NCBI GenBank assembly: GCA_030248215.1
Contig: JASANG010001128.1
Location: 1-64,000 of the forward strand
Source: Enoplolaimus lenunculus
Lineage: Eukaryota; Nematoda; Enoplea; Enoplida; Thoracostomopsidae
Direction: 5' to 3'
Length of the DNA: 64,000 nt
Below, piece after piece: positions 36,201-48,200 of this stretch. The translations under genes were made by a program, and so were the position numbers. The notes beneath the pieces were generated by a model. That model was not told the origin of the DNA and ran no database searches. It saw nothing but the letters and a program-made list of their open reading frames with translations. How positions within the stretch are numbered: the first letter of the stretch is position 1; every line of letters begins with the position of its first letter.

Positions 36201-39200
36201 TCCCCTGCTATTCGGGTCACTACAGTATTAATATTTTAGATGCTTGAAAATCGAAAACAATATCACGAAGCTGCGCAAGATGCTATCAGTAACTCTCTTA
36301 AGTGCATCGTCCAGGGAATAGGTAAGTCATTTTGGTTAGTTGCATTAGCCCATCTAAGCCCCGCAACCATGATTAGTCAGGATAAGATAAGTATTGGCGA
36401 GTTGGGCCTGTTTACAGATCAAGGGCAGAACGTTTTTTTGCGGGACCGCAACCGAGTACGCTTTAAGCTTTACACTAATTTTTTTGCTTAGGTTCAGGTA
36501 TAACCTCATTCTTACGCTTAGAAATATGCATATGCTACTGTTACACACAAAATAAATTGTCTTGTATTGAAGAAATATTATCTAAAATTTGAGACAATTA
36601 TGTCTTGATGCTGACTTCAGACAAATGTCTTCAATTCAAGACTTTTATTTGTTAAATTTTTCAGAAATATTGGTGTCAAATTTTTCACACTTAAATGTCT
36701 TAAATTTAAGACTTCGTTTTAAGAACAATTAAGAAAATTATTTCTTAAATATATGACAAATATTTCTGAAATATAAGACATTTATGTCTGAAATAAAACA
36801 CAGAGATTTGCCATGGAAACCGACTCCAAAATTGGGGGCTAAAGCTCACCCCATTTACAACCTAAGATACGTAAACTTAGGTTGGGGGAGCCAGAACTCA
36901 ACCCGAAATATCTTTGAAATTCGATTATTTATATACCCTTTTAAGAATAAAACGGAGCAGCTGTTTTATATACATCAAAACCAAAAAATTAATTCTTGAA
37001 TAAAAACACAACTATTTCTTTAAAGAAAGAAATTTGTGTCTTATAAATTGGCAATAGGAATTTCTTGAATATGTGACAATTATGTTTTTTGTTATTTAAG
37101 AAACGAATTTCTGAACGGTTTAAGGTTATTAATGTCTGAAATACAGAACATTTATGTCTTGAATATTCGATAAAGTAGGAGTCTTGAGATTTTAAGGCAA
37201 TTTATTTTGTGTGTACGGCCCTGTTCTATACGTACATCGAGCGTACATTGAAACAACATTAAACAAATTTTACTCAATTTTTTTAAATTACGCGAAATCA
37301 AATTTGAACTGTCCTATTTGTTTCTGTGACGTGTCCTTTAAATTGAAGACGAAATGACAATAAGTAAAAGTTAAAAGAAATCTTTTAGTAGGGGGTATTT
37401 TATTTAGCAAATTGATAGTTTAAGTAGAGCATTGAAAATTAATGCAATTAATTAGCGAAAATACGAGGCTTGAGTCGAATTTGACTTTAGCAATGTCGAA
37501 TTTGACTCAGTTTGTGTAGTCCGGAAAAGCCTATTTCGAAGAGAGTCAATTTGACTCACCATTTTTTGCAGTGTAGACGCGAAGCTTATTATCCCCTTTC
37601 TCTCAGACTTGAAACCAGTGCTTGCTGAACAGTGATGGCAAACATTTCTCACTCCAGTGTCCCGAGTTCAATTGCAAACTTGAAAATAGCAGTTCAGTTT
37701 AAATAAAATCAAATTTGTGATTCCTCAGATCAGCACCAGCGTCCGCCGGCAGTTTTCGGTCGCTCCCTAGAGGCACATTTGAACGATTTCAAGCAAGACA
37801 TCGCATACGTCATTGAAGATTGCTGTAAAGCTCTGGTGGGCTTAGGATTACGACAAGAGGTAAAAAAACAGGAATTTTTAGTTTCGGCTCCGGAATTGTC
37901 ACAGGGGCCTGATAAGTCTCATCAACCAATTTCGACTTTGTGCGCGCAGGCACGTAGCTAAGCTGGGGAACTTCAAATGCGGAGCAAGCTTATATTTCAG
38001 ATGATGGCAATTTTTAACTGACAAATTCTATTCTAAACTGATCAGCAAAATACCATTGTTCACTCTTCAAAAGTGATAATACATTGATCGTAAGGGTATG
38101 GAACCAACGGTTAGCCATCGAATAAACAGAATTTTTGGTGTATAAATTACGTGAAGGAACGTATTACGTAAATATTGTACAAAACTTCGCAAGCGAAGCT
38201 AACAAGAAGCCAATCACATTTTCAGGACTTCCACTGGCGTATCAACAGCTTTCCCCACCCCTGGGGCTCATGCATAGGTCAGGGGTGGAACGTTTTTCTG
38301 TGTGGGACTTGAATAGAGTAAGCTTAAGCTTATTAAAATTGCTCAAGATAGCTTTGTTCCAGAAAAACCACGCGAACGAAGCGAGACACAACTCAAACAG
38401 AGTTGCGATAGTAAATCTTAAAAGCATTCAGTTTTAGCGACAAAATTATTTCCGAATTTCTTTAAGTACCCAATCAGTTTACAGAAGAAAGGGCTAATAC
38501 AAACCCACGGAACCGCTCCCACTTCGTGTCCCCCTGGTTATGTCCCTATGTGGGATAAACTGAGGGGTGACAACATCGGACCTTCAGCTAAGGCATACGG
38601 CAACGCCTTCAAAATTCTGGTATGTTTTAATAGCCCGATGCGCCGAAAATTCTACAGCCTTGAAGGATTCCAGAATCCAGGTGGGCCGCTACCTTGTCGC
38701 CAGTTGAACCTCTGCGGGTGGGACATAAATACATTTTTTGGTTGTTAAACCAGTAGTTTTCTAGGGTGCCAAAAATTTCCTAAAACGCTGAATGTCACTA
38801 GCCCCCCTCTGGCTACGGATGTTGCATTACCAGGGGACTTTACGACGGACTCTATATGATTCATTTCGAACAACTGCGTTATTTTTGTACACCCTATTAA
38901 ATTCGACAAATGTGAGTTTGATACGGCAACCACAATATTTTGCGTGCAGTCTGTGGTAAAATCTAACTCTGTTCCAATGTACCTAAACAGTAAACGTTCA
39001 CTTCCCGAGCTGGCGTTTTAGACAAAGAGTCTGTCTTAAACTTGACAATTGATTCCAGTCGATTCAGGAATAGAACTTATAAATTGGCAAATATTTATTG
39101 AGTTTTTACTATAATCACTAAATTGCTACTAAATTCATCACAGTTTAAGAACAGAATCACAGTGGTTAAATTTTTCAGAAAACAGATAAACGTTAGAGTA

Positions 39201-42200
39201 GCCTTTTCCACAGTACGCATTTACAAAGGTCAACTCGTTACACGTGAAATGTACATGGTTATTTAGTCTTGAATTCATTTCCAGACTACTGTAATCTACG
39301 AATTTACTAGAGGAGAAATGGTTTATGCAAATAAAAACAGTTTATAAACACGAGTGTGTTTTACTATACTTTCGTTGACCTGCGGCTCCGTACGACGCCG
39401 TTTATCACCGTTCACATACGATAACGTATGGTGACGGGCGGTGACGGACGGCGCCGGACGTCAAGTATAGCGTAGCCGTTATACTGAAAAAAATATGTTG
39501 TCTAAATATCTCTTATATATTTCCGTGTACATATACAGTCACTAGGGGAGGCGCTATACTTTTGATAACGTCCGGTTCCGTCCGTTACCGTACGTCACCG
39601 TGCGGTATCGCACATGACCTACTCAACGCCAGTCTAAGAAAAATAGAAAATATATATTTTATTCGCATTTTTCAGGGTTTATTTCGAGTTTCGGGCAACA
39701 AAAGCCTGGTGAACCGATGGAAAGCCGAAATTGATGCTGGAAAATATACGAGTTTTCAAAACAGCGACGATACAAACGCGATTGCAGGTATAGTGATTGG
39801 TTCTGAATTGTGAAGCTATTATTTCATCTGAGATGGAATTTCAAGGCAGAATTCGCGTTCCGCGACTCTCCGACGAAAGTTAGACAGTAACTGATAATTT
39901 TTTATTAGTTTAAATTCGTTTGAACTTTAGTAAAATTATACGTTTGAATTATGGGAAATTAATTTGCAAAATTTGGTAGCGTTCATTGTGGACTTATCAA
40001 ATTCAGCGTAGCTGAAAACTTATGATCAATAATAAAGTATGACACAAATTAAAAAATTTTGGCAATACACGCTCAGTTAATTTTAGAAAAACAAGTTAGA
40101 ATGATATGCCAATTTTTCTTAATTTTTCGTATGAGAAAAAGTTTTCAATATCGAAAATAGGTACCGCAAAATTCCGGTAAGAAAAATACCTCATTTCCCT
40201 ACCGGAACTGAAATTCCGGTTTCACCCTGATATATATATTTATATATATAGCGTTTTTTGTCTTTGTACTAAAATTGTCCCTAATTTTCCGCTTATTTTT
40301 ATATTCTATTCCAAAATGGTTGTTTTGGAGTCGATTATGTTTATACGGCCTTTATAGAAACTGGAGGGGGCGGATTTTGCTTTGACGGGCTCTGACATTA
40401 ACTTTAGAAACAACCCTTTTCATTCTAAACACGAGACTGAGAGCTCCATCGTTGTTTGCAGAAGATCTGGGAAGGTAAACTCCCCCTCCCCCTCTTTAGA
40501 GGGGGAGGTGGAGGGAATTTGCACATCTCCCCTCCTTCTCCGCTTTAAGTATGAGGATGGGGAGATTTGGGGGTTGAAATTAAGCTCCCCTCCTGTATGG
40601 GTCACAGTATGCTCATATAGCTTAAACACAAGCATGGTAATCTTACCTTATGGTGTTTCTTTTTGTCCGAATCGCCTGCGGTTATAAAACCGCGTGGTTG
40701 GTGGTCGTTCTGTTTTTTGTTGTTGTAAACGAGGGCTACGCCTCGGCTTTTTCGTTGCAGGAGCGTTTTGTGCGGTTTGAGTTATTAAATTACTTATAAC
40801 AGTGCGTCTTGTCTCCGGGCTTTGTTGGGGTTGTTTTTTTGGTTCAATTTTTTAGGGCTATGACCCGGCAAACAAAATTTACTCCAATTTTTGTGGTTTG
40901 GTTTTCGTTTTCGTTTCAGATTTTCAGCTTTTTTATCCCAATTTTGAGAACGTTTTTTGAAAAGTTCTCTTCTGATTGATTTGTCACAGAAAGACGCACT
41001 ATTATTAAAATTATTATTATTATTATAATTGTTATTGTTGTAGTTGATGATGCTGCTGCTGTTGTTGGTGCTTTTAATACTATTACTCATGTTACAACAA
41101 TTTCTAAAGAATTGTTATTAAAACAATTACATGTTTTGGTCATTGGAATGTTTTAAAATGCCTCACCAACTGTTCAGTTTTTCCAAAAACTGTTTTTCTA
41201 TGTATTTTTCTAGCTTCGCATTTTTGATGGTACTAAAATGGCGTCATTTTTTGAGGGAAATAAAATAGTTTGCATTTTTGATGGTACTAAAATGGCGTCA
41301 TTTTTTGAGGGAAATAAAATAGTTTGCATTTTTGCGGGTAATTAAATCAGCTTTACATTCATTAGGGTAATTAAGTAGCGTCACATTCTTTAGGGTAATA
41401 AAATTGACATCATTTTAGAAAACTGGCCTTACATTTTTGAGGGTAGTAAAACTAGCGACAGATTTTTGAGGATAATTAAATGGCGTCATTTTTTGAGGGA
41501 AATAAAATAGTTTGCTTTGTTGAGAGTAATTAAATCGGCTTTACATTTTTAGGGTAACTAAGTAGCGTCACATTCTTTAGGGTAATAAAATTGACATCAT
41601 TTTAGAAAACTGGCCTTGCATTTTTGAGGGTAGTAAATCTAGCGACAGATTTTTGAGGATAATTAAATGGCGTCATTTTTTGAGGGAATTAAAATAGTTT
41701 GCTTTGTTGAGAGTAATTAAATCGGCTTTACATTTTTAGGGTAATTAAGTAGCGTCACATTCTTTAGGGTAATAAAATTGACATCATTTTAGAAAACTGG
41801 CCTAGCATTTTTGAGGGTAGTAAATCTAGCGACAGATTTTTGAGGTTTATTAAATGGCGTCACAATTTTTGAGGGTAATAAATAAACTGTCAAGATTAAA
41901 AAGGTCTACAGAAAAATTTATAGGTTTTAGTCAAAAGTGTAATAAAAATCACTTAGTCAGCTAGTGAAAAATAGCCTTTAGTTCTAACATCAAAAAGCTC
42001 CACCGACAAAATCCGAGTATAAAAGCCGCGACTCAAGCTCAAAAATTCAGTCTTAAAAATGAACAAACTAACTATTAACTCGCATCTTGTCCAAACGCAC
42101 ACTGGAGACAGTGTTGCTTTTGGAAAAAACAGACTGCTCTATAACTTTAGGGAAGTTTGCGCGGAAGCGTACAACTTCCCTGATGATGTAAGGCAGGGAG

Positions 42201-45200
42201 CAAAAGGCAGACTTGTCTTTTGCAAAGAATTCAATAATGTAATAGGTTATGATCCGGATGGTTACCCAGGCAGGGTTTTGGCGTTGGTGGTGAAAAAGAA
42301 CCACGCCGTAACAGCAATGGTTTACGCTGGGTGGGAATATATGTAATTCAACCCGTGCGGTACGTGTTATTAAATCTTTGAAATTAGACTACATATGAGA
42401 CTTATGCCCAGACCCGTAGCCAGCTCACCATGCTAGGGGGAGCCTAAAAATTTTCCACAAAGGGCATACAGTTATTTTCGTCGGCTTACAAGCATGAAAA
42501 TTTTCTAGAGGGGGTCGAAATTTTTTACAGTGGGGGCAATAACATTAACGAGTTATATGTAACGAAAATTACTCTTTCCCGTCATACCAACTGGCCCGTA
42601 TCCAGCTCAACATGCTAGGGGGGCTTAAAATTTTCCAGGAGAGTCATACAATAATGTAAATGCCACAAAATTAAGAGACACCGCAATAGCATTAGCAGTC
42701 AGAACAATGTTTCCATCGTTTTAAATTTTTACTTCACTAAAATTTTGTTTGCTTCTGACCCTGCCATGAAGGGTTATACTGCGCCCCACTTGCGAATTTT
42801 GGCTGCAGGTCTGGCTGGTAGCAGAAAAAAATTGCTGTTTTTACGAAACAATTTCGCTCATGTGCATGCGTAGAGCGATCTTTACAGTTTATCTTTAACG
42901 TAAATCTATTCGCGCTGTCAAGAACTTCAATTTATATCATAGTTTTCGTTTCCGGCCGGCGAAACTAAAACTATACTGCGTTTTAAACGACTTGTACGTA
43001 AACTAAAAACATATGGTTGACTAATAGTGTATTTCTCAAGATTAGTAGATGGTATTGGAATCATGGCGGTTGAGTCATGTCATCTAAAAAGTTATGACAC
43101 AATATATTCAGCTTTTGGGCCAATGATACTTTAAGTGGCGTAACAGTAGAAGTAGCGTGTTCCTAAGTCTAAGCCTAAGCCCAAGCGTTGCAAAAATGTG
43201 TTCCTAAGCCTAAGCCTAAGCCTAAACAAAAAATTGTAATCTAGAACTTAAACCCAGTCTTTTATGGACCCACCAGAAACCTGGAGGTCCCTTAAAGTAA
43301 TATGGGCCCAGCTTAACACGAGTCTAATTAAGCTTATTTTTGGTTGAAGCAACCAACCTATCGCACAAATTTGTGTATCTAAAAGTTCATGAAGCTTAGC
43401 GTAAACTAAAAATATGTAAGATTTTAAATTAGTTGAAGTGTAAACCTACCTGTTAGTTCTGTAAATCTAGAAAGTTAGCTTAACACTGCTGAATTAGCTT
43501 AAGCTTACTTCAAGTCAGTTAAGTTTTTATAGAGTACACTCTCATCGCGCTAAATGTAAGAGAAGCTATTAGGCCTTGATTTTAAGACATTTACGTACAG
43601 CAAAATTTGAACAAATGTAACAACATTCTGTGATTATCAGAAACAAACTTGTCTCGATTAGGTATTTTCCGACGTAAACGCGCGGCTTAGCACGTGATGT
43701 CTAAAATAAAATTGGACGAATCTAAAAGTTACTGTTATTCGTGACGATCGTATGAAATGCGGCACACAAAAGCATAAAATAACTCTATAAATGTCCAAAA
43801 TTTTATCCACACCATTGCTTAAACTTTAGAACGGTAACATGCAAAACCTTAGCGTTTACACATTTGTGGTTTTTAAATTTTAACTTTGTCTGCCACTCCT
43901 TTTTCCTTTGAGCACAAATGAAAAAATTTCAAAACTTTTTTGGCTTTGTCAAGGGCATGATGTGAAAAATGTATGTATTCCTTCTGACAGACTCTGGACC
44001 AAACAGTTGTCCTTTAAATAACGTATTGACAATTTAGGTGGGTATGGACGGCAACGTGACCAAGCATAGGTCGTTTAGAGAGAGAGTGTGAGTTGTCAGC
44101 AGGGCCTACACAGGATATGAGTGACATTTGGACATGTAATTTGGAAACAATAAAACTACAGACTTAGGAGCTCGTACGTGGGGACAATTTTTTTACAGTA
44201 GCGTAAACAGTATAACGTGGATGAAACAATAGCAAAATGAAAATTTGAAGGTTTTTTCCGCTTTCACTTATAATTTTGATGCCACTGGTAGATTCAAAAA
44301 TTTCTAACGGTCAAAGCGAAAATGAGTCAGTAGCTATAAATATATACTAAACATTGTCTAAAGTAATAGTATTTTCCTTGCTTGGATTTTACACATTTTA
44401 ACTGGAGATCCCCAACAATTATAATTAAGTGAAAAAATAGGTACACCATCTCTTTGAAAATTTTATTTGCAATGGTCAACGGGGGATAATCCCCAGCCCA
44501 GCATATGGCCAGACTACCCCATCGCCGTAGGGGCCGCTCCTGGTAGCTGTGCAGACAGCCGCAGGTTTTTGCCCATAGGGCTTTTTTATTATAAAACAAA
44601 TACAATAAAACATACGAATGAAAATAACATATAATTATCAAATATTGGCGTTTTACTTCTTTGTGTGGGTATTGTTGCTGACGAACCCTTTCATCTACTC
44701 CACCACCGTATTTCAATATGAAGCGCACGGTTTATACATTTACAAATTGACTCATCTAGCTTCTATTATGTTAACATCCATAAATCTCCAATGTAGTACT
44801 CTTGCTAAATCAAATGTTGCCAGCTTTGACAAAAACAAAGCTCCATTATGGCAACCGTTACTAAACACATACCCCCTATAAATGCCAACTGCATTTATCA
44901 TAAGGGTTCTGTGTTTAAAGTTTATGGGTAATTTAAGGAACAAATAGTCAAAAATATCAAACAAATAAACCATCTGTGCGCTCCATTTAACATTTTTTGG
45001 TGGTATCAGGAGTATTGTAAAATGCAAATTGCTGTTATTTTTATTTATCCATCTAATTTTAAACCCAGCAGCAGCATTCCACATTTCCAACGAACCATTT
45101 CGCCAATCATCATAACATAATTTTTGTTTCTTTGCTTATTCAGTTTTACCCCCACAGTTTACATTTACCAATAACAATATCATTTCAATAATAACAGCAC

Positions 45201-48200
45201 TAAATAATGCGCATATACAAATAAATAAACGCTTATTATCCATTGTTGTTTTTGGGAGCGGTATTTATTCTTTTTAAGTACTTATAGTCCAAAACACTTC
45301 ACGGTTTGCGTTAATTCTAAGCTCACCAGTAAATTCACCCATTGCAAATATTACGATCGGTTTCCCTAATTCTTTTGAAAAGTCAACTGAAAGCTTAACT
45401 TGACCGCTATTGGTCCGCTCAAATAATCACAGTCACTGCTGTGGTCTTTACTTAAATCTACCGAAAATATTTGGTAACCTGCATCGGCCCAAAAGCCAGT
45501 TGCAATTAAACCTAAGTCCTCGTTCCTAAAGTTTAAGGCTTGCAAAGTATGGTAAAAGGCTCTTAAACAATTACCTTGTTTACACGGTAAAGCAACATTA
45601 CAAGGGTAACGATCATCATTCATAAATATAGTAAATCTATCCATATCCGGTAACGAAAATCTAAATAAATTTTTATCTTTCGTGCCGGTATATGCGTCCT
45701 GTGCAATACCCCAAATATGAATTCTTCTAGGCAACGAACCTTCAAAAATTGGCCAGTCTACATTCTGTAACCCTTTATTTACCGAAAGTGTATGCACCTT
45801 AAATCTTATACCAGGTATTCCAATTCCATTATTTGACAAAATTTTAGTTTGGTTTTCTAATGCCTGCTTTGTTAGTTTTGCTTTTGAAACATAAAGTTTA
45901 AAATCATTTATACGAATGGCTAATGGTTTTTTGACTTATGTACTAAAATTAAATTAGGTGAATTACATATAAACTGTAATTCAATTCTCGACTGTGGTGG
46001 TAAATATGAAGGGTTTAAATTTGCATCTAAAACTAAAGGCATGTAAATTTCAGCCTTTCTCGATCCTTGCATTACAGCTAAACGCTGACTACCTCCAATA
46101 TTACCTTGTACAGTTTCAAAAGCAAATTCTGTGTCTGGTGCATAAATACTCCCGGCTAAATATTGGGTTCTTTGTGCTGAATTCATGAACAGCATATGTA
46201 ACGCATATACCATCCACGGGTAATGCTTTTGGTTAAAAGTTATTGGTTCCCCATTAATTTTCATTTCAACCGATGAAAATAAAGCATAACCAAACATATT
46301 ACAAGGCATAAATTCTAAATTACCATCAACATTTGTACCATCAGCGTTCAGTATTTGCAAATCAATATAAGTATACATTCGTGATAAATCAATTAAATCA
46401 AAAGCACTTTCACTAATTTTAAATCTAAAAATGTCATCTATATCTATACTAGGTAGTTGTTTCACATGCAACTTCAATCAACTGTGTCGATGACACTAAA
46501 TCTTGAAATGGGTACTTTTGCAAGCCCCAATTTAATTTTTCTAAACTGCACGCCTTTTGCGCCATTTTTTACGTTTATTAGTAGTTTTCCTACCCTTTTT
46601 AAGCTTTTTCGTTTTTCTCCGTTTCAATAAACGCTTGGTCTCTTTTTTATAAACTACTGCTGAAGCATGTCCGCTTGCATTCAAACATAACGGGCGAGCC
46701 ATATTTTTGCTTTGAAAACTTTGATATATTATCCTTTTTAAGGGTTTTCAGTTGAACCATAATCTCAAAATTAATTCCGAACCTTTATAAAATTTCACGG
46801 GTTTAAATAATGAGTCTAAAATTTCAAATTTCAATGTTTTTACCAAAGGGTTGTTGAGTGTTAAGTTTGTTGCATTTTTTGCACTATCATTGGTTATAAC
46901 AAGTAAAAGTGGTTTGTATTTCCCATTTATTGACCTTTCCTTCACAAACGAGGCCATTATAAACCTTGCTTGGTTTTCTAACAAATTTATCGGCATTCGC
47001 GCAATATGCCGACCGTGTTTAAGTGTCGCATTCCTAGCTTCAGCATATTTTGCATTTCATTTGAAAGTTTAATTTCACTATCGTTTATGCAATAAACGTT
47101 TATTTTCTGGCTTACGGGGTCTAAGGTAAATTCAATATTTGTCGAAAATTGGTTTAAAAATGTAAGTAACTTATCAACTGTATAGTACCCCTCCTCTACT
47201 GTAAACTCTCATCCATGAATCGTTATTAAAATACCTAATGTGGTTTTGTGAAATATTTAAATGTTGTTCAGGTGTTACAACTTCAAGCACTGTAACACCG
47301 CTGGCGCAAAATGGCGTCGTCAAATCAACGATCGGGTTATCTAATTTACACGCTATAACCACCTCCATATTTTATTCATAATTACAAACATTGAACGCTT
47401 TTAAGCATATTATAAGCAGTATCAATACAACAATTATAATCATCGAAACTGTTGCAACCAGTTACAATAACATTTCCAGTTCTAAATATCAATAATACAC
47501 CAAAATGTAAATTAACTTTTACTGGTTCATGAAACGCTCTATATCTATATCGCCAAAGTTCATATACTTTCGGAAACTTTAGCTTTAACTCAGTGTCTAT
47601 CAACCCTACTACATTTCTCAATTGTAACTCATAAATTTCATTTAATTCATAACCTATGCTTTTAAATGTATCTTTTATTTCTGTAATTAATACTTCAGCT
47701 TTATCCATTGACTTAACCCCAACTAAATTCATTTTGCCGTTACTAAACACTAAAGCAGTACCACCTTTTTTAAATTTCCAAATACCACCTGTAAACATTC
47801 TGCTATCATACATAAATGCATCAATTACAATATACAATTCATATAAATCCAAAGTACACATTAAATCACAAGTTACAGTCAAATTAGTTACTGTTTGTTT
47901 CATCTCTAACTTCCATCCAAAGTTTACCTAACGTATTACTCCCGGTCCATTTACTTATATCTCTGCTTAGCTTATCTGTTATCGAAACTCCTATACCCCA
48001 GTAATTATCGTATTCACTTGCTTCTGCAATCACTGCACAACCTGTTTTTACTAATTCCTTTTTAACATGTTCGTGCTGTTGCACTTTCGCTAATAACCCC
48101 TTTTTCATAATATTATTTGCTAGCCCTTCATTTAACCATTTATTCATGTCATAATTCTTAATCATTTTACCTATTTGTTTATGTTGCCTGGGTCTATACG

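Noticed and set aside
36784-36999. 71-codon frame in intron 8
   Set aside because: Lies entirely inside a TA-flanked foldback MITE.
41210-41900. CRISPR-like array
   Set aside because: Units are contiguous higher-order tandem repeats without unique spacers, in a eukaryotic intron.
44327-45090. Small frames on both strands around the Polinton's low-coordinate end
   Set aside because: They cross the diverged repeat and the 111-bp hairpin element and are not conserved in the second copy.
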